This document shows positions 33,200 to 39,800 of a stretch of DNA of 55,348 bases, one piece after another. The DNA comes from CAYOYK01 sp964408185. Lineage in GTDB: Bacteria > Bacillota > Clostridia > Christensenellales > Aristaeellaceae. Under the pieces are notes generated by a model. It was given only the letters and a program-made list of their open reading frames with translations, ran no database searches and was not told the origin of the DNA. Every line of letters starts with the position of its first letter. Within the stretch, counting starts at the first letter, position 1. The stretch covers positions 1-55,348 of the forward strand of contig CAYOYK010000015.1 of NCBI GenBank assembly GCA_964408185.1, in the 5' to 3' direction. The position numbers were made by a program, and so were the translations under genes.

Positions 33200-33381
33200 A
33201 ACGCCTGCGCTTGATCCTCGGCCATGTGATCGCCGTGCTGGCGCTGATGTTCCTAGTATTCTTGGCGCTGGACGAATTCAACCCCATGATGAACTTTGTG
33301 GATAACAACATCTCCCGCGCGCTGCTGGCGCTGCTCTGCGTCGCGGTGCTGGCGGATGTAACCGTCTCCCGGCTACGCTGA
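33196..33381 (+). CDS. Small two-TM membrane protein, unknown function
   Basis: 61 residues from GTG 33196, which overlaps the stop codon of the NAGPA gene; AAGGAGG lies within the end of that gene at suitable spacing. Two hydrophobic segments (LGHVIAVLALMFLVFLAL and ALLALLCVAVLADVTV) are separated by a short loop, NPMMNFVDNNIS, with a basic start and end. I recognise no family. Overlap with the preceding gene suggests it helps that protein at the membrane. A terminator follows eight bases after the stop. Confidence 0.68.
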   Translation: MKRLRLILGHVIAVLALMFLVFLALDEFNPMMNFVDNNISRALLALLCVAVLADVTVSRLR

Positions 33382-33388
33382 GCGACGC

Positions 33389-33421
33389 GTCCCCCGCCCG
33401 TACAGGCGAGGGACACGTTTT
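33389..33421 (+). terminator. Terminator of the NAGPA operon
   Basis: GTCCCCCGCC/GGCGAGGGAC stem (one mismatch) followed by ACACGTTTT. Confidence 0.65.
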
Positions 33422-33423
33422 GC

Positions 33424-33452
33424 TTGCGCCGCCGACCCGCTTGTATTACAAT
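33424..33452 (+). promoter_or_regulatory. Promoter of the ThuA-isomerase operon
   Basis: TTGCGC, a 17-base spacer and TACAAT, 33 bases before ATG 33486. Confidence 0.6.
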
Positions 33453-33485
33453 AGACGAAAACAACCGCAAGGAGGTACGGATCAA

Positions 33486-34136
33486 ATGAGGGCTTTGATG
33501 ATCGTGGACGACCCATGGCACCCCGCCGAAGTGATTGAACGCGGCGTCGCGGACATTGCGCTGGGCGATATCCAGCTGGATTGGGTGCGCGACGCAAAGG
33601 ACATTCTTACCCCGGAAATGCTTCGGGACTATCGCGTTGTCATTGTCGCCAAGGGCAACGCCATCAACGCCGCCAATCCCGCGCCGTGGTTCGACGCGGG
33701 CGTTACCGAGTGCGATCCCGCGGCGCTGGCCGCGTATGTGCGTGAGGGCGGCGGTCTGCTGGCGGTGCATGCCGCGCTGTCCGTCGGCCGCACAGTCGAG
33801 CCGGCCTATACCGACCTGCTGGGCGCGTACTTTATGAGCCATCCGTCCCGCGAGGAGGTGCGGGTGAGCGTCTCCGCCCGCCATGCCATCACCGAGGGCG
33901 TGAGCGATTTTGTCGAGCGGGACGAGCATTACCAGATCGCCATTACAGCGCCGGACGCGGAAATCTTTCTGACCAGCCGTTCCGAGCATGGCGGGTGCTT
34001 CCCGTCCGGCTTTGCCCGCGCGTACGGCAAGGGCCGCATCGCTGATCTGACTCCCGGCCACACGCTGGGCGTATGGCGGCAGCCGAGCTTTCAGCGGCTG
34101 TTTGTCAACGCGGTGCGCTGGTGCGCCGGTGAATGA
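33486..34136 (+). CDS. ThuA-like domain protein
   Basis: 216 residues from ATG 33486 (AAGGAGG upstream). A class-I glutamine-amidotransferase-like fold of the ThuA family: MRALMIVDDPWHPAEV, LRDYRVVIVAKGNAI, REGGGLLAVHAALSVGR, TDLLGAYFMSHPSREEVRV, ITEGVSDFVERDEHYQI and KGRIADLTPGHTLGVW. ThuA proteins take part in trehalose and other sugar catabolism, possibly in 3-keto-sugar chemistry, but their reaction is not well established. The stop overlaps the start of the sugar isomerase gene (ATGA), so the two form an operon and probably act on the same sugar. No dehydrogenase or transporter is beside them. Confidence 0.85.
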   Translation: MRALMIVDDPWHPAEVIERGVADIALGDIQLDWVRDAKDILTPEMLRDYRVVIVAKGNAINAANPAPWFDAGVTECDPAALAAYVREGGGLLAVHAALSVGRTVEPAYTDLLGAYFMSHPSREEVRVSVSARHAITEGVSDFVERDEHYQIAITAPDAEIFLTSRSEHGGCFPSGFARAYGKGRIADLTPGHTLGVWRQPSFQRLFVNAVRWCAGE

Positions 34137-34942
34137 GCACCGCGTCGCGGGAGGCTCCCACGCAAGACCGGACGCAGCGTCTCGCTGTTCAAATGTTTAT
34201 GCTCCGGCGGTCGCTCAAGGCGGATTTTTCCGGCACGCTTGACGCGCTGCAAGCGTTGGGCTGTAACGCGTTGGAGCTCTATGGCCCGCCGGAGGACTTT
34301 ACGCCCGCGCAGGCGCGCCGGCTTCGCGCGGCAGGCATGCAAATCACCGGCCGCCATGTGGAATGGGCGGAGCTTCAGCCCGATCGGATCGCCAATACGC
34401 TCGCGTATCTGCGTGCGGTGGAGTGCCCGATAGCCGTCGTGCCCTGCTTGGGCGGCGAATGGCACATCGGCCACAGCGCTGCCGAGGAATGCCGCGACGT
34501 CTGGCTTCGCCACGCGGACGCGCTCAACGCGCTGTGCGAACCCCTGCGCGCCGAGGGCCTCCGGCTGGGATACCACACGCACAACCATGAGTTCCAGACC
34601 GTTTATGACGGGCAAACCGTGTTCTCGCTGCTCTTTGAGCGTCTTCAGCCGGACGTGGCGCTGGAGCTGGACACAGGCCGCGCGCTGATGGCCGGGGCCG
34701 ATCCCGTCACGATCCTGCGCGGCGCGCGCGGGCGCGATGTGCTGCTCCACCTCAAGCCGCACGCAAAAGAAGCCGGACGCGTCTCCTTTTTGGGCGACGC
34801 GGACGACGCGAACGATCTGCCCGCGATACTGTCAGCCTGCCGCCCGCTTTGGCGCATCGTCGAGAGCGAGTACGCGCTCCCAGACGAAATGGAGAACGTC
34901 CGCCGCAACCTAACGGGGCTAAAGCGGGCGCTGCAAGGATAG
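34133..34942 (+). CDS. Sugar phosphate isomerase/epimerase family protein (xylose isomerase-like TIM barrel)
   Basis: 269 residues from ATG 34133. AP-endonuclease-2/xylose-isomerase-like TIM barrel: VQMFMLRRSLKADFSGTLDALQALGCNALELYG at the start, RLGYHTHNHEF (metal-binding and substrate region), VALELDTGRAL (where many homologues have LDTGW or LDTYW), LLHLKPHA, and a final Glu in WRIVESEYAL. Such enzymes isomerise or epimerise free sugars, keto-sugars or inositol derivatives. It is co-translated with the ThuA-like protein, a pairing typical of oxidative sugar catabolism. The substrate is unknown. A strong terminator follows. Confidence 0.88.
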   Translation: MSTASREAPTQDRTQRLAVQMFMLRRSLKADFSGTLDALQALGCNALELYGPPEDFTPAQARRLRAAGMQITGRHVEWAELQPDRIANTLAYLRAVECPIAVVPCLGGEWHIGHSAAEECRDVWLRHADALNALCEPLRAEGLRLGYHTHNHEFQTVYDGQTVFSLLFERLQPDVALELDTGRALMAGADPVTILRGARGRDVLLHLKPHAKEAGRVSFLGDADDANDLPAILSACRPLWRIVESEYALPDEMENVRRNLTGLKRALQG

Positions 34943-34952
34943 CCACAGTCGC

Positions 34953-34993
34953 AAAAGGGAACGCCTCCGCATCATTGGGAGGCGTTCCCTTTT
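34953..34993 (+). terminator. Strong terminator after the ThuA-isomerase operon
   Basis: A perfect inverted repeat (AAAAGGGAACGCCTCC with GGAGGCGTTCCCTTTT) ending in TTTTC, 11 bases after the stop codon. Confidence 0.9.
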
Positions 34994-35055
34994 CGTATGC
35001 GCAGCTTGCATGCCCCGCCGTCGGCGCGCGTCGCCTGATTCCCTGCTTCTGTCAT

Positions 35056-35235
35056 TTTTCCATGCGGGTTCCATGCGTTTTCCACATTGCTGTTGCAGGC
35101 TGCGCGGCGGTTCCGGCTTTGCCCACAATACCTGCGTTTCTTTTCCGCATGCTGCCCATGCGTTCTCAACGGAAACGCCTCCGTTCTCCACGCGTTATCC
35201 ACGTTTGATCTCTCTTTTTCCACGCGTTTTCCATA
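35056..35235 (+). other. Cluster of DnaA-box-like sites in a noncoding region
   Basis: Seven 9-mers close to the DnaA box TTATCCACA occur in the same orientation: TTTTCCATG 35056, TTTTCCACA 35078, TTTTCCGCA 35141, TTCTCCACG 35184, TTATCCACG 35195, TTTTCCACG 35216 and TTTTCCATA 35227. Distances between starts (22, 63, 43, 11, 21, 11) are all near whole turns of the helix. The 555-base gap 34943-35498 otherwise holds a terminator and a promoter, and no gene that I can support; the short open frames here look like artefacts of the repeats. It may be a DnaA-binding regulatory cluster; an origin is not claimed. Confidence 0.5.
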
Positions 35236-35448
35236 GGCTGTACAAGCTCGTCGCCTTCGTCGCGCCGCCATCAATTGGAACGCAAAACCTCCGCCCGCAA
35301 CCCACGCTGCCGCATTGGGCGCGCTCTGCTTTGCGTAAAGGGCATAAGCCGCGCAACGGCCATAGCGGCCCGCGCAGGGCGAACACGCCGCCGGGTCGCG
35401 GCCGATCGCGGCTTGCCCGTTCGCCGCAATCTCACGCAGGATTCCCTG

Positions 35449-35477
35449 TTGCGCTTCCGTCGCAATTGCGGTATGCT
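35449..35477 (+). promoter_or_regulatory. Promoter of the pentapeptide-repeat/rlmA operon
   Basis: TTGCGC, a 17-base spacer and TATGCT, 22 bases before ATG 35499 (GGAGGAG ribosome site). Confidence 0.5.
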
Positions 35478-35498
35478 GTTTGCGGAGGAGGCCTTGCC

Positions 35499-36149
35499 AT
35501 GACCGAGATCCCCATTCAAGCGCCCGTGCTGAACAGCCCTGAGGACGCCTCGCTGACCGATACCCTCGCCCGCGCGCTGCGGGTCCGCGAGGACGTGCTT
35601 TCCAAGCGTTTTTCGGGCGAGTCGCTCACGCTGCCCGCCGGCGCTATCGCGGAGTTCAGCGGATGTCATTTCGCCCACTGCACGCTGGACACGCAGGCCG
35701 CAAAGCGCGTCAGCTTTGTGGATTGCCTGCTGGAGCGCTGCGAGATCAGCAATACGACGCTGCCGCTGCTCACGCTGCAACGCACGCGGTTTTCCGCCTG
35801 CCGCATGACCGGGGCGACGCTCGCAAGGGGCGCGCTGCTGAACGCCGTGTTTACGGATTGCGCCATGGATTACGCCAGCATCAGCGAATGCAAGCTGGAG
35901 CATGTGCTGCTGCGCGCCTGTAAGCTGACCGAAACGACGCTGGACAGCCTGCGGCTCAAGGATTTCCGGCTAGAGGAGTGCAACCTGAATCAGCTGCAGG
36001 TCTCCGGCACCCCGCTGCGCGGCGTGAACGTATCCACCTGCCAGCTTGAGGGCCTGCGCATCGACCCGCTCGATTTGCGCGGCATGCGGGTATCCGCCGC
36101 GCAGGCGCTTGCGCTGAGCCGCCTGCTGGGCATCGAGATCGTTGACTGA
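35499..36149 (+). CDS. Pentapeptide-repeat protein
   Basis: 216 residues from ATG 35499. After about 50 N-terminal residues come consecutive A/C-(D/N/S/E)-(L/F)-x-x pentapeptides (FSGCHFAHCTL, FVDCLLERCEISNTTLPLLTLQRTRFSACRMTG and so on) that fold as a square beta-helix, with a short break near 170 and a C-terminal helix (AAQALALSRLLGIEI). Some such proteins (Qnr, MfpA) mimic DNA and protect or inhibit gyrase, but the fold alone does not show that role, and the overall layout matches many uncharacterised clostridial proteins. It is 24 bases upstream of the RlmA gene, likely co-transcribed. Confidence 0.85.
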   Translation: MTEIPIQAPVLNSPEDASLTDTLARALRVREDVLSKRFSGESLTLPAGAIAEFSGCHFAHCTLDTQAAKRVSFVDCLLERCEISNTTLPLLTLQRTRFSACRMTGATLARGALLNAVFTDCAMDYASISECKLEHVLLRACKLTETTLDSLRLKDFRLEECNLNQLQVSGTPLRGVNVSTCQLEGLRIDPLDLRGMRVSAAQALALSRLLGIEIVD

Positions 36150-36173
36150 CGGTATAAGGGAGGCCCCGAACAA

Positions 36174-37031
36174 ATGAAGCTATCCGCTGCGGCAGCGCGT
36201 TTTGCGCCGCTTCTGCCCATTCTGCGCTGCCCGCTGTGCGGCCATGCGTTTGCGCTGCAAAACGAGCGGAGCCTGCTGTGCGGGCAAGGCCATTGCTTTG
36301 ACCTGAACGCCAAGGGTTACCTCCACCTTGCTCCGGGGCAGGGCCAGCCGAGCGCGGCCTACGGCGCGGGGCTGTTCCAAGCGCGCGCGGCGGTGTGCGA
36401 CTGGGGCTTCTTTCAGCCGATGGCCGACGCGGTTCTGCGGCGGCTTTCCGCGCTGTATGCGCCTGACGCGGCCTTTACGTTGCTGGACGCGGGCTGCGGT
36501 GAGGGCTATTACGCCAAGGCCATTGCGCGGGCGTTCCCCAACGCGACCGTGCTGGGCGTGGATTTAAGCTGCGACGCGGTGCGTCTGGCGGCGCATGGCG
36601 ATAGCCCCGCGCGCTTTGCGGTGGCGGATCTCAAGCGTCTGCCCCTTTGTGACCATTGCGCGGACGTAGTGCTGGACGTGCTCACCCCCGCAGATTACAG
36701 CGAGTTTGGCCGCGTCCTCAAGCCGGACGGGCTGCTGATGAAGGCCGTGCCGGACGAGCGGCATTTGCAGGAGCTCCGCCATGCCGCCGGGGATGCGCTG
36801 CGCACAGAGGCCTACTCCAACGCGCAGGTTCTTGCGCTGCTGCAACGGCGCATCGATATTTCTGACCGCGAAAGCGTTCTGCGCACCTTCGACGTGCCGC
36901 CGGAGATCGCCCCGTCCCTGCTGCGCATGACTCCGCTCACACAGCGGCTGGATACCGCCAGTTGGCCGCTCCCAACGCGGGCAACGCTGCATATGGCGCT
37001 CCTGTGCGGGCGCTGCCACGCGGAGGAGTGA
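36174..37031 (+). CDS. rlmA: 23S rRNA (guanine-N1) methyltransferase RlmA family
   Basis: 285 residues. An N-terminal zinc site (C19, C22, C36, H40 in RCPLCGHAFAL and LLCGQGHCFD) is followed by AKGYLHL, and then a Rossmann SAM-binding domain with LLDAGCGEGYYAKAI (motif I), GVDLSCDAVRLAA, and FAVADLKRLPL with VVLDVLTPADYSEFGRVLKPDG. This layout is specific to RlmA-type enzymes that methylate G745 or G748 in helix 35 of 23S rRNA; the G748 version (RlmAII/TlrB) gives tylosin resistance, and I cannot tell the two apart. ATG 36174 has AAGGGAGG about 11 bases upstream. Confidence 0.9.
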   Translation: MKLSAAAARFAPLLPILRCPLCGHAFALQNERSLLCGQGHCFDLNAKGYLHLAPGQGQPSAAYGAGLFQARAAVCDWGFFQPMADAVLRRLSALYAPDAAFTLLDAGCGEGYYAKAIARAFPNATVLGVDLSCDAVRLAAHGDSPARFAVADLKRLPLCDHCADVVLDVLTPADYSEFGRVLKPDGLLMKAVPDERHLQELRHAAGDALRTEAYSNAQVLALLQRRIDISDRESVLRTFDVPPEIAPSLLRMTPLTQRLDTASWPLPTRATLHMALLCGRCHAEE

Positions 37032-37190
37032 GGCGCGGAGTCAGCGCCGCAAGAACGAGCGGCCCTCCACGCCGATTGCGAGGGTGCGCGCGTGCCCGTC
37101 AAAGTGCCGTCCGCGCCCGACGGAACAAAAGCAATCGGCCCATCGCACGGCTTTTTTCAATACCGGATTGCCGACCAACGGAATACAAAT

Positions 37191-37236
37191 GCAGCCCCGA
37201 AGCCATAAGCTCCGGGGCTGCTCGATTTCTTTTTAC
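37191..37236. terminator. Bidirectional terminator between rlmA and the regulator gene
   Basis: GCAGCCCCG/CGGGGCTGC stem with plus-strand ATTTCTTTTTAC after it. It serves the convergent pair; the 160 bases before it (37032-37190) hold nothing that I can identify. Confidence 0.65.
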
Positions 37237-38024
37237 TTTTCCAGCGTGCCCAGCGTTACCTCCGACCAGCTGTAATGGCTCATGTACTCGCCCTGATAGG
37301 CGTTTTGGGCTTCCGGCTTTCCGCTCAGCCAGTTATAATAGTCGCAGTCGATTTCATCCGCGGCGATCCCAAGCATGCCGTGCTGCCGGATAAGGATTTG
37401 CTCCAGCCCCTTGTTCTCCAGCTGGCAGCGCAGATCGTTGCGCAGCTTTTTGAAGTAGTCCTTTTTCTGTTCCTCCCCGCTTTCGTCCTCCCACAGCGCC
37501 GCCATGATCTCGCCGTTGGTGCAAAGCGTGCCCTTTCGGTGCACAAGGTACGCCAGCAGCTCTCGCGTCTTGCTGTACTGAAAGCGCATGGGCTCGCCAT
37601 CCGCAAAGACCTCAAAGTTGCCAAAGCATTGGGCGCGGATACGCTTGGGCGGCTGGATTTCCAGCATGGGGCGCAGATGGTCAAGCTCGGCGCGTATTTT
37701 CTCCTTTGACACCGGCTTCATCACATAGCCGTCGGCGCGGATGGAAAACGCCTCCGCCGCATACTGGGTAAAGCCGGTGGCGAATACAAGCCTTGTGCCG
37801 GGGCTGAGCCGCCGAAGCTCCCGCGCCACCTCCATGCCGCTCATGCCCGGCATCTCGATATCCAGAAAAGCGATGTCCGGCTTTACGGGTTCGAGCTTCA
37901 GCTCATCCAGCAGCGGCTTCGCCCAGCCGAACGTCTTTACCACGGCGGTCGGCTCCGCCGCGTGAACGGCGTCGTACAAATCATCCAGCAGCAGCGGCTC
38001 GTCGTCCGCAATATAAATCAGCAT
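37233..38024 (-). CDS. Response regulator with SARP-like winged-helix output
   Basis: 263 residues. Receiver domain with D7-D8, phospho-acceptor D55 in FLDIEMPG, T-G in FATGFT and K in MKPVS; then a winged-helix region (QCFGNFEVFADGEPM, YSKTRELLAYLVHRKG, EIMAALWED, KKDYFKKLRNDL) and a DCDYYNWLSG...YSWSEV tail. It is clearly a paralogue of the regulator at 7008-7802. Its start lies within the end of the kinase gene (AAATGCTGA), so the two are co-translated. Unlike the first pair, both partners are intact here. This pair sits directly downstream of the hybrid-kinase block and might read out its signal; that link is inference. Confidence 0.9.
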   Translation of the reverse strand: MLIYIADDEPLLLDDLYDAVHAAEPTAVVKTFGWAKPLLDELKLEPVKPDIAFLDIEMPGMSGMEVARELRRLSPGTRLVFATGFTQYAAEAFSIRADGYVMKPVSKEKIRAELDHLRPMLEIQPPKRIRAQCFGNFEVFADGEPMRFQYSKTRELLAYLVHRKGTLCTNGEIMAALWEDESGEEQKKDYFKKLRNDLRCQLENKGLEQILIRQHGMLGIAADEIDCDYYNWLSGKPEAQNAYQGEYMSHYSWSEVTLGTLEK

Positions 38025-39304
38025 TTTTCCGCCCCCTTCGGTATTTCCATAATCGCTTCGGTTCCAACGCCCGGCGTGCTGTGTATCTCAAGCGTGCCGC
38101 CGCACATCGCCGCAAGGCGCGTCTGCACATTGCTGATGCCGATGTGGGTGCGCCCGTCCTCATGGGGCTGACGCGGATCGTAGCCGATGCCGTCGTCAAT
38201 GACGGTGACAAGATAGGCGCTGTCCGTCTCCCTTGTGGCGATGGTGACGGTGCCGCCCTCCACCCGTTTGGTAACGCCATAGCGCACCGCGTTCTCCACG
38301 ATAGGCTGGAGCGTCAGCGTAGGCAGTCGGAACAATGTCGGGCCGATATCGTAGACAATGCGCAGCTTTTGGGGAAACCGTATCTGCTCGATGTTCAGGT
38401 AATTCCTCGTGTGCGCCAGCTCCTGCTCAAATGAAACGGGCTTGTCGGCGGTAATGGAATCCATATTGCCGCGCAGGAACTCGGCAAACTCAACGGTGGC
38501 CAGCTCGGCTTTTTCGGGGTCTTTGCGGCAGAGAACGCGTATGGTTGACAGCGCGTTATAGAGAAAATGCGGCTGAATCTGGCTGAGCATAATGGCCACG
38601 CGGCTCCCCGACAGCTCGTTTTCCTTACGGGCAAGCTCCACCTCTTTTTGGGAGAGCTGCTGCCCGCGCCGGGCGTAGATTTGCAAATACAGCGCAAAAG
38701 CGCATAAATAGCTGCCAACGTATACCAGTACCGAATTGCCAAGGATGTAATCCGCCGTTATTTCCGCCAATGTCAAGATCGAGTACGTAGAAAAGAAGAG
38801 CTTTTCTTTTTTGCTCGTGCCGGAGCGCAGTATGATCACAAGACAGAGCAGGTGCGTTGTAACGACATACAAATTGGCAATGGGATAAAGCTTGCCCAGC
38901 GTATAAACCCCGTTTTCAAAATAGAAGAGACAGGGCAAAAACGGGTTGAGCGCCACAAAAGCGACCGAGACGACAAGCAGCACATCGGACAGACGGAGGA
39001 TCAGCTCAATCCTCTTGACGCGATCTTGGATGTATTCGCACAGGTAGCGCATAAAAAACCACGCCAAGGTATTGCCAAAAAGAAAGCTGAGCGAGATCAC
39101 AACATAAGCGGCGCCCACAAAGGGAACGGTCTCAGGAAACGCCCAGCTGATGCAGTCGCTGGTGATCATCAGAAAAAGAGAGGCCATTACCCCGGTAAAG
39201 TATTTGTTTTCCTTTGAGCCCTTCCATTCGCCTAAAGAAGTCAGGAAAAGCAATAGGCTTCCTATGGAGCAAACTGCCTCCATTGCGACATTGATAGATG
39301 ACAT
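38018..39304 (-). CDS. LytS-type sensor histidine kinase, seven-TM
   Basis: 428 residues. About seven membrane segments (1-215) with a conserved loop (FYFENGVYTLG), a coiled linker (QLSQKEVELARKENELSG), then the His_kinase domain with QIQPHFLYNAL (His 246), the N-box QPIVENAVRYG, DDGIGYDP and IGISNVQTRL. It should phosphorylate the regulator at 37233. It is an intact relative of the TAG-interrupted kinase at 5692, and its membrane part also resembles the EAL protein at 3651. A promoter is found about 265 bases upstream at 39570-39598, giving a long leader. Confidence 0.9.
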   Translation of the reverse strand: MSSINVAMEAVCSIGSLLLFLTSLGEWKGSKENKYFTGVMASLFLMITSDCISWAFPETVPFVGAAYVVISLSFLFGNTLAWFFMRYLCEYIQDRVKRIELILRLSDVLLVVSVAFVALNPFLPCLFYFENGVYTLGKLYPIANLYVVTTHLLCLVIILRSGTSKKEKLFFSTYSILTLAEITADYILGNSVLVYVGSYLCAFALYLQIYARRGQQLSQKEVELARKENELSGSRVAIMLSQIQPHFLYNALSTIRVLCRKDPEKAELATVEFAEFLRGNMDSITADKPVSFEQELAHTRNYLNIEQIRFPQKLRIVYDIGPTLFRLPTLTLQPIVENAVRYGVTKRVEGGTVTIATRETDSAYLVTVIDDGIGYDPRQPHEDGRTHIGISNVQTRLAAMCGGTLEIHSTPGVGTEAIMEIPKGAEKC

Positions 39305-39569
39305 TCGTTCGCTCTCCTTTTTGCGGCGACGCTGCGGTTGCGCGTGTCAGCGCCTCAGGACGGCCGCCCGGTGAAAAGCCGCCGCGCGATTGCTCGCCGT
39401 GGGCGGATTGGCTTTGAGGCGGCGGCAAGCATCGCCCATAAGCACATTAAGCTGCCCATACCAAGGATCGCCGCGCTCGCGCCCTGTTGATGGGGCTCCT
39501 CTGGTTGAGCGCGCAATCCGCGTAGCCCGCGATGCGCTTTGCCTGCCCGTATCCAAAAGGTCAATTTAC

Positions 39570-39598
39570 AGAATACACGAAAAAACAACATCATTCAA
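39570..39598 (-). promoter_or_regulatory. Promoter of the second kinase/regulator pair
   Basis: Minus strand: TTGAAT, a 17-base spacer and TATTCT. It lies in an AT-rich island of the 496-base gap 39305-39800. The leader of about 265 bases holds no gene that I can support; 39599-39800 contains nothing I can identify, and no clear terminator for the upstream kinase gene. Confidence 0.55.
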
Positions 39599-39800
39599 TA
39601 TCAATCTGTCGATTCTCCTGTGCCGCAGCAAAGCCGACGTCCGATCGGCGGGCCGTCGCTCTTGAGCGCGCGGCTGCCGCGGGCATCCGTTTGACGCTCA
39701 AAGCGCGTCGGGCGATGTTGGATTGTCAAACGTGCCGTGAGGCGGGAATACGGGCCGGCTTTTCAGCCTCCGCGATAAACGGCGGGAAGCTCCGGCTCGC

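Noticed and set aside
34919..35274. Short proteins encoded over the DnaA-box-like cluster
   Set aside because: Their repeats (VENAW, GKRVEK) are translations of the repeated DNA motif; frames overlap on both strands and have no ribosome sites.
34994..35498. Chromosomal or plasmid replication origin
   Set aside because: DnaA-box-like sites are present, but there is no dnaA, rep gene or AT-rich unwinding region, so only a binding cluster is reported.
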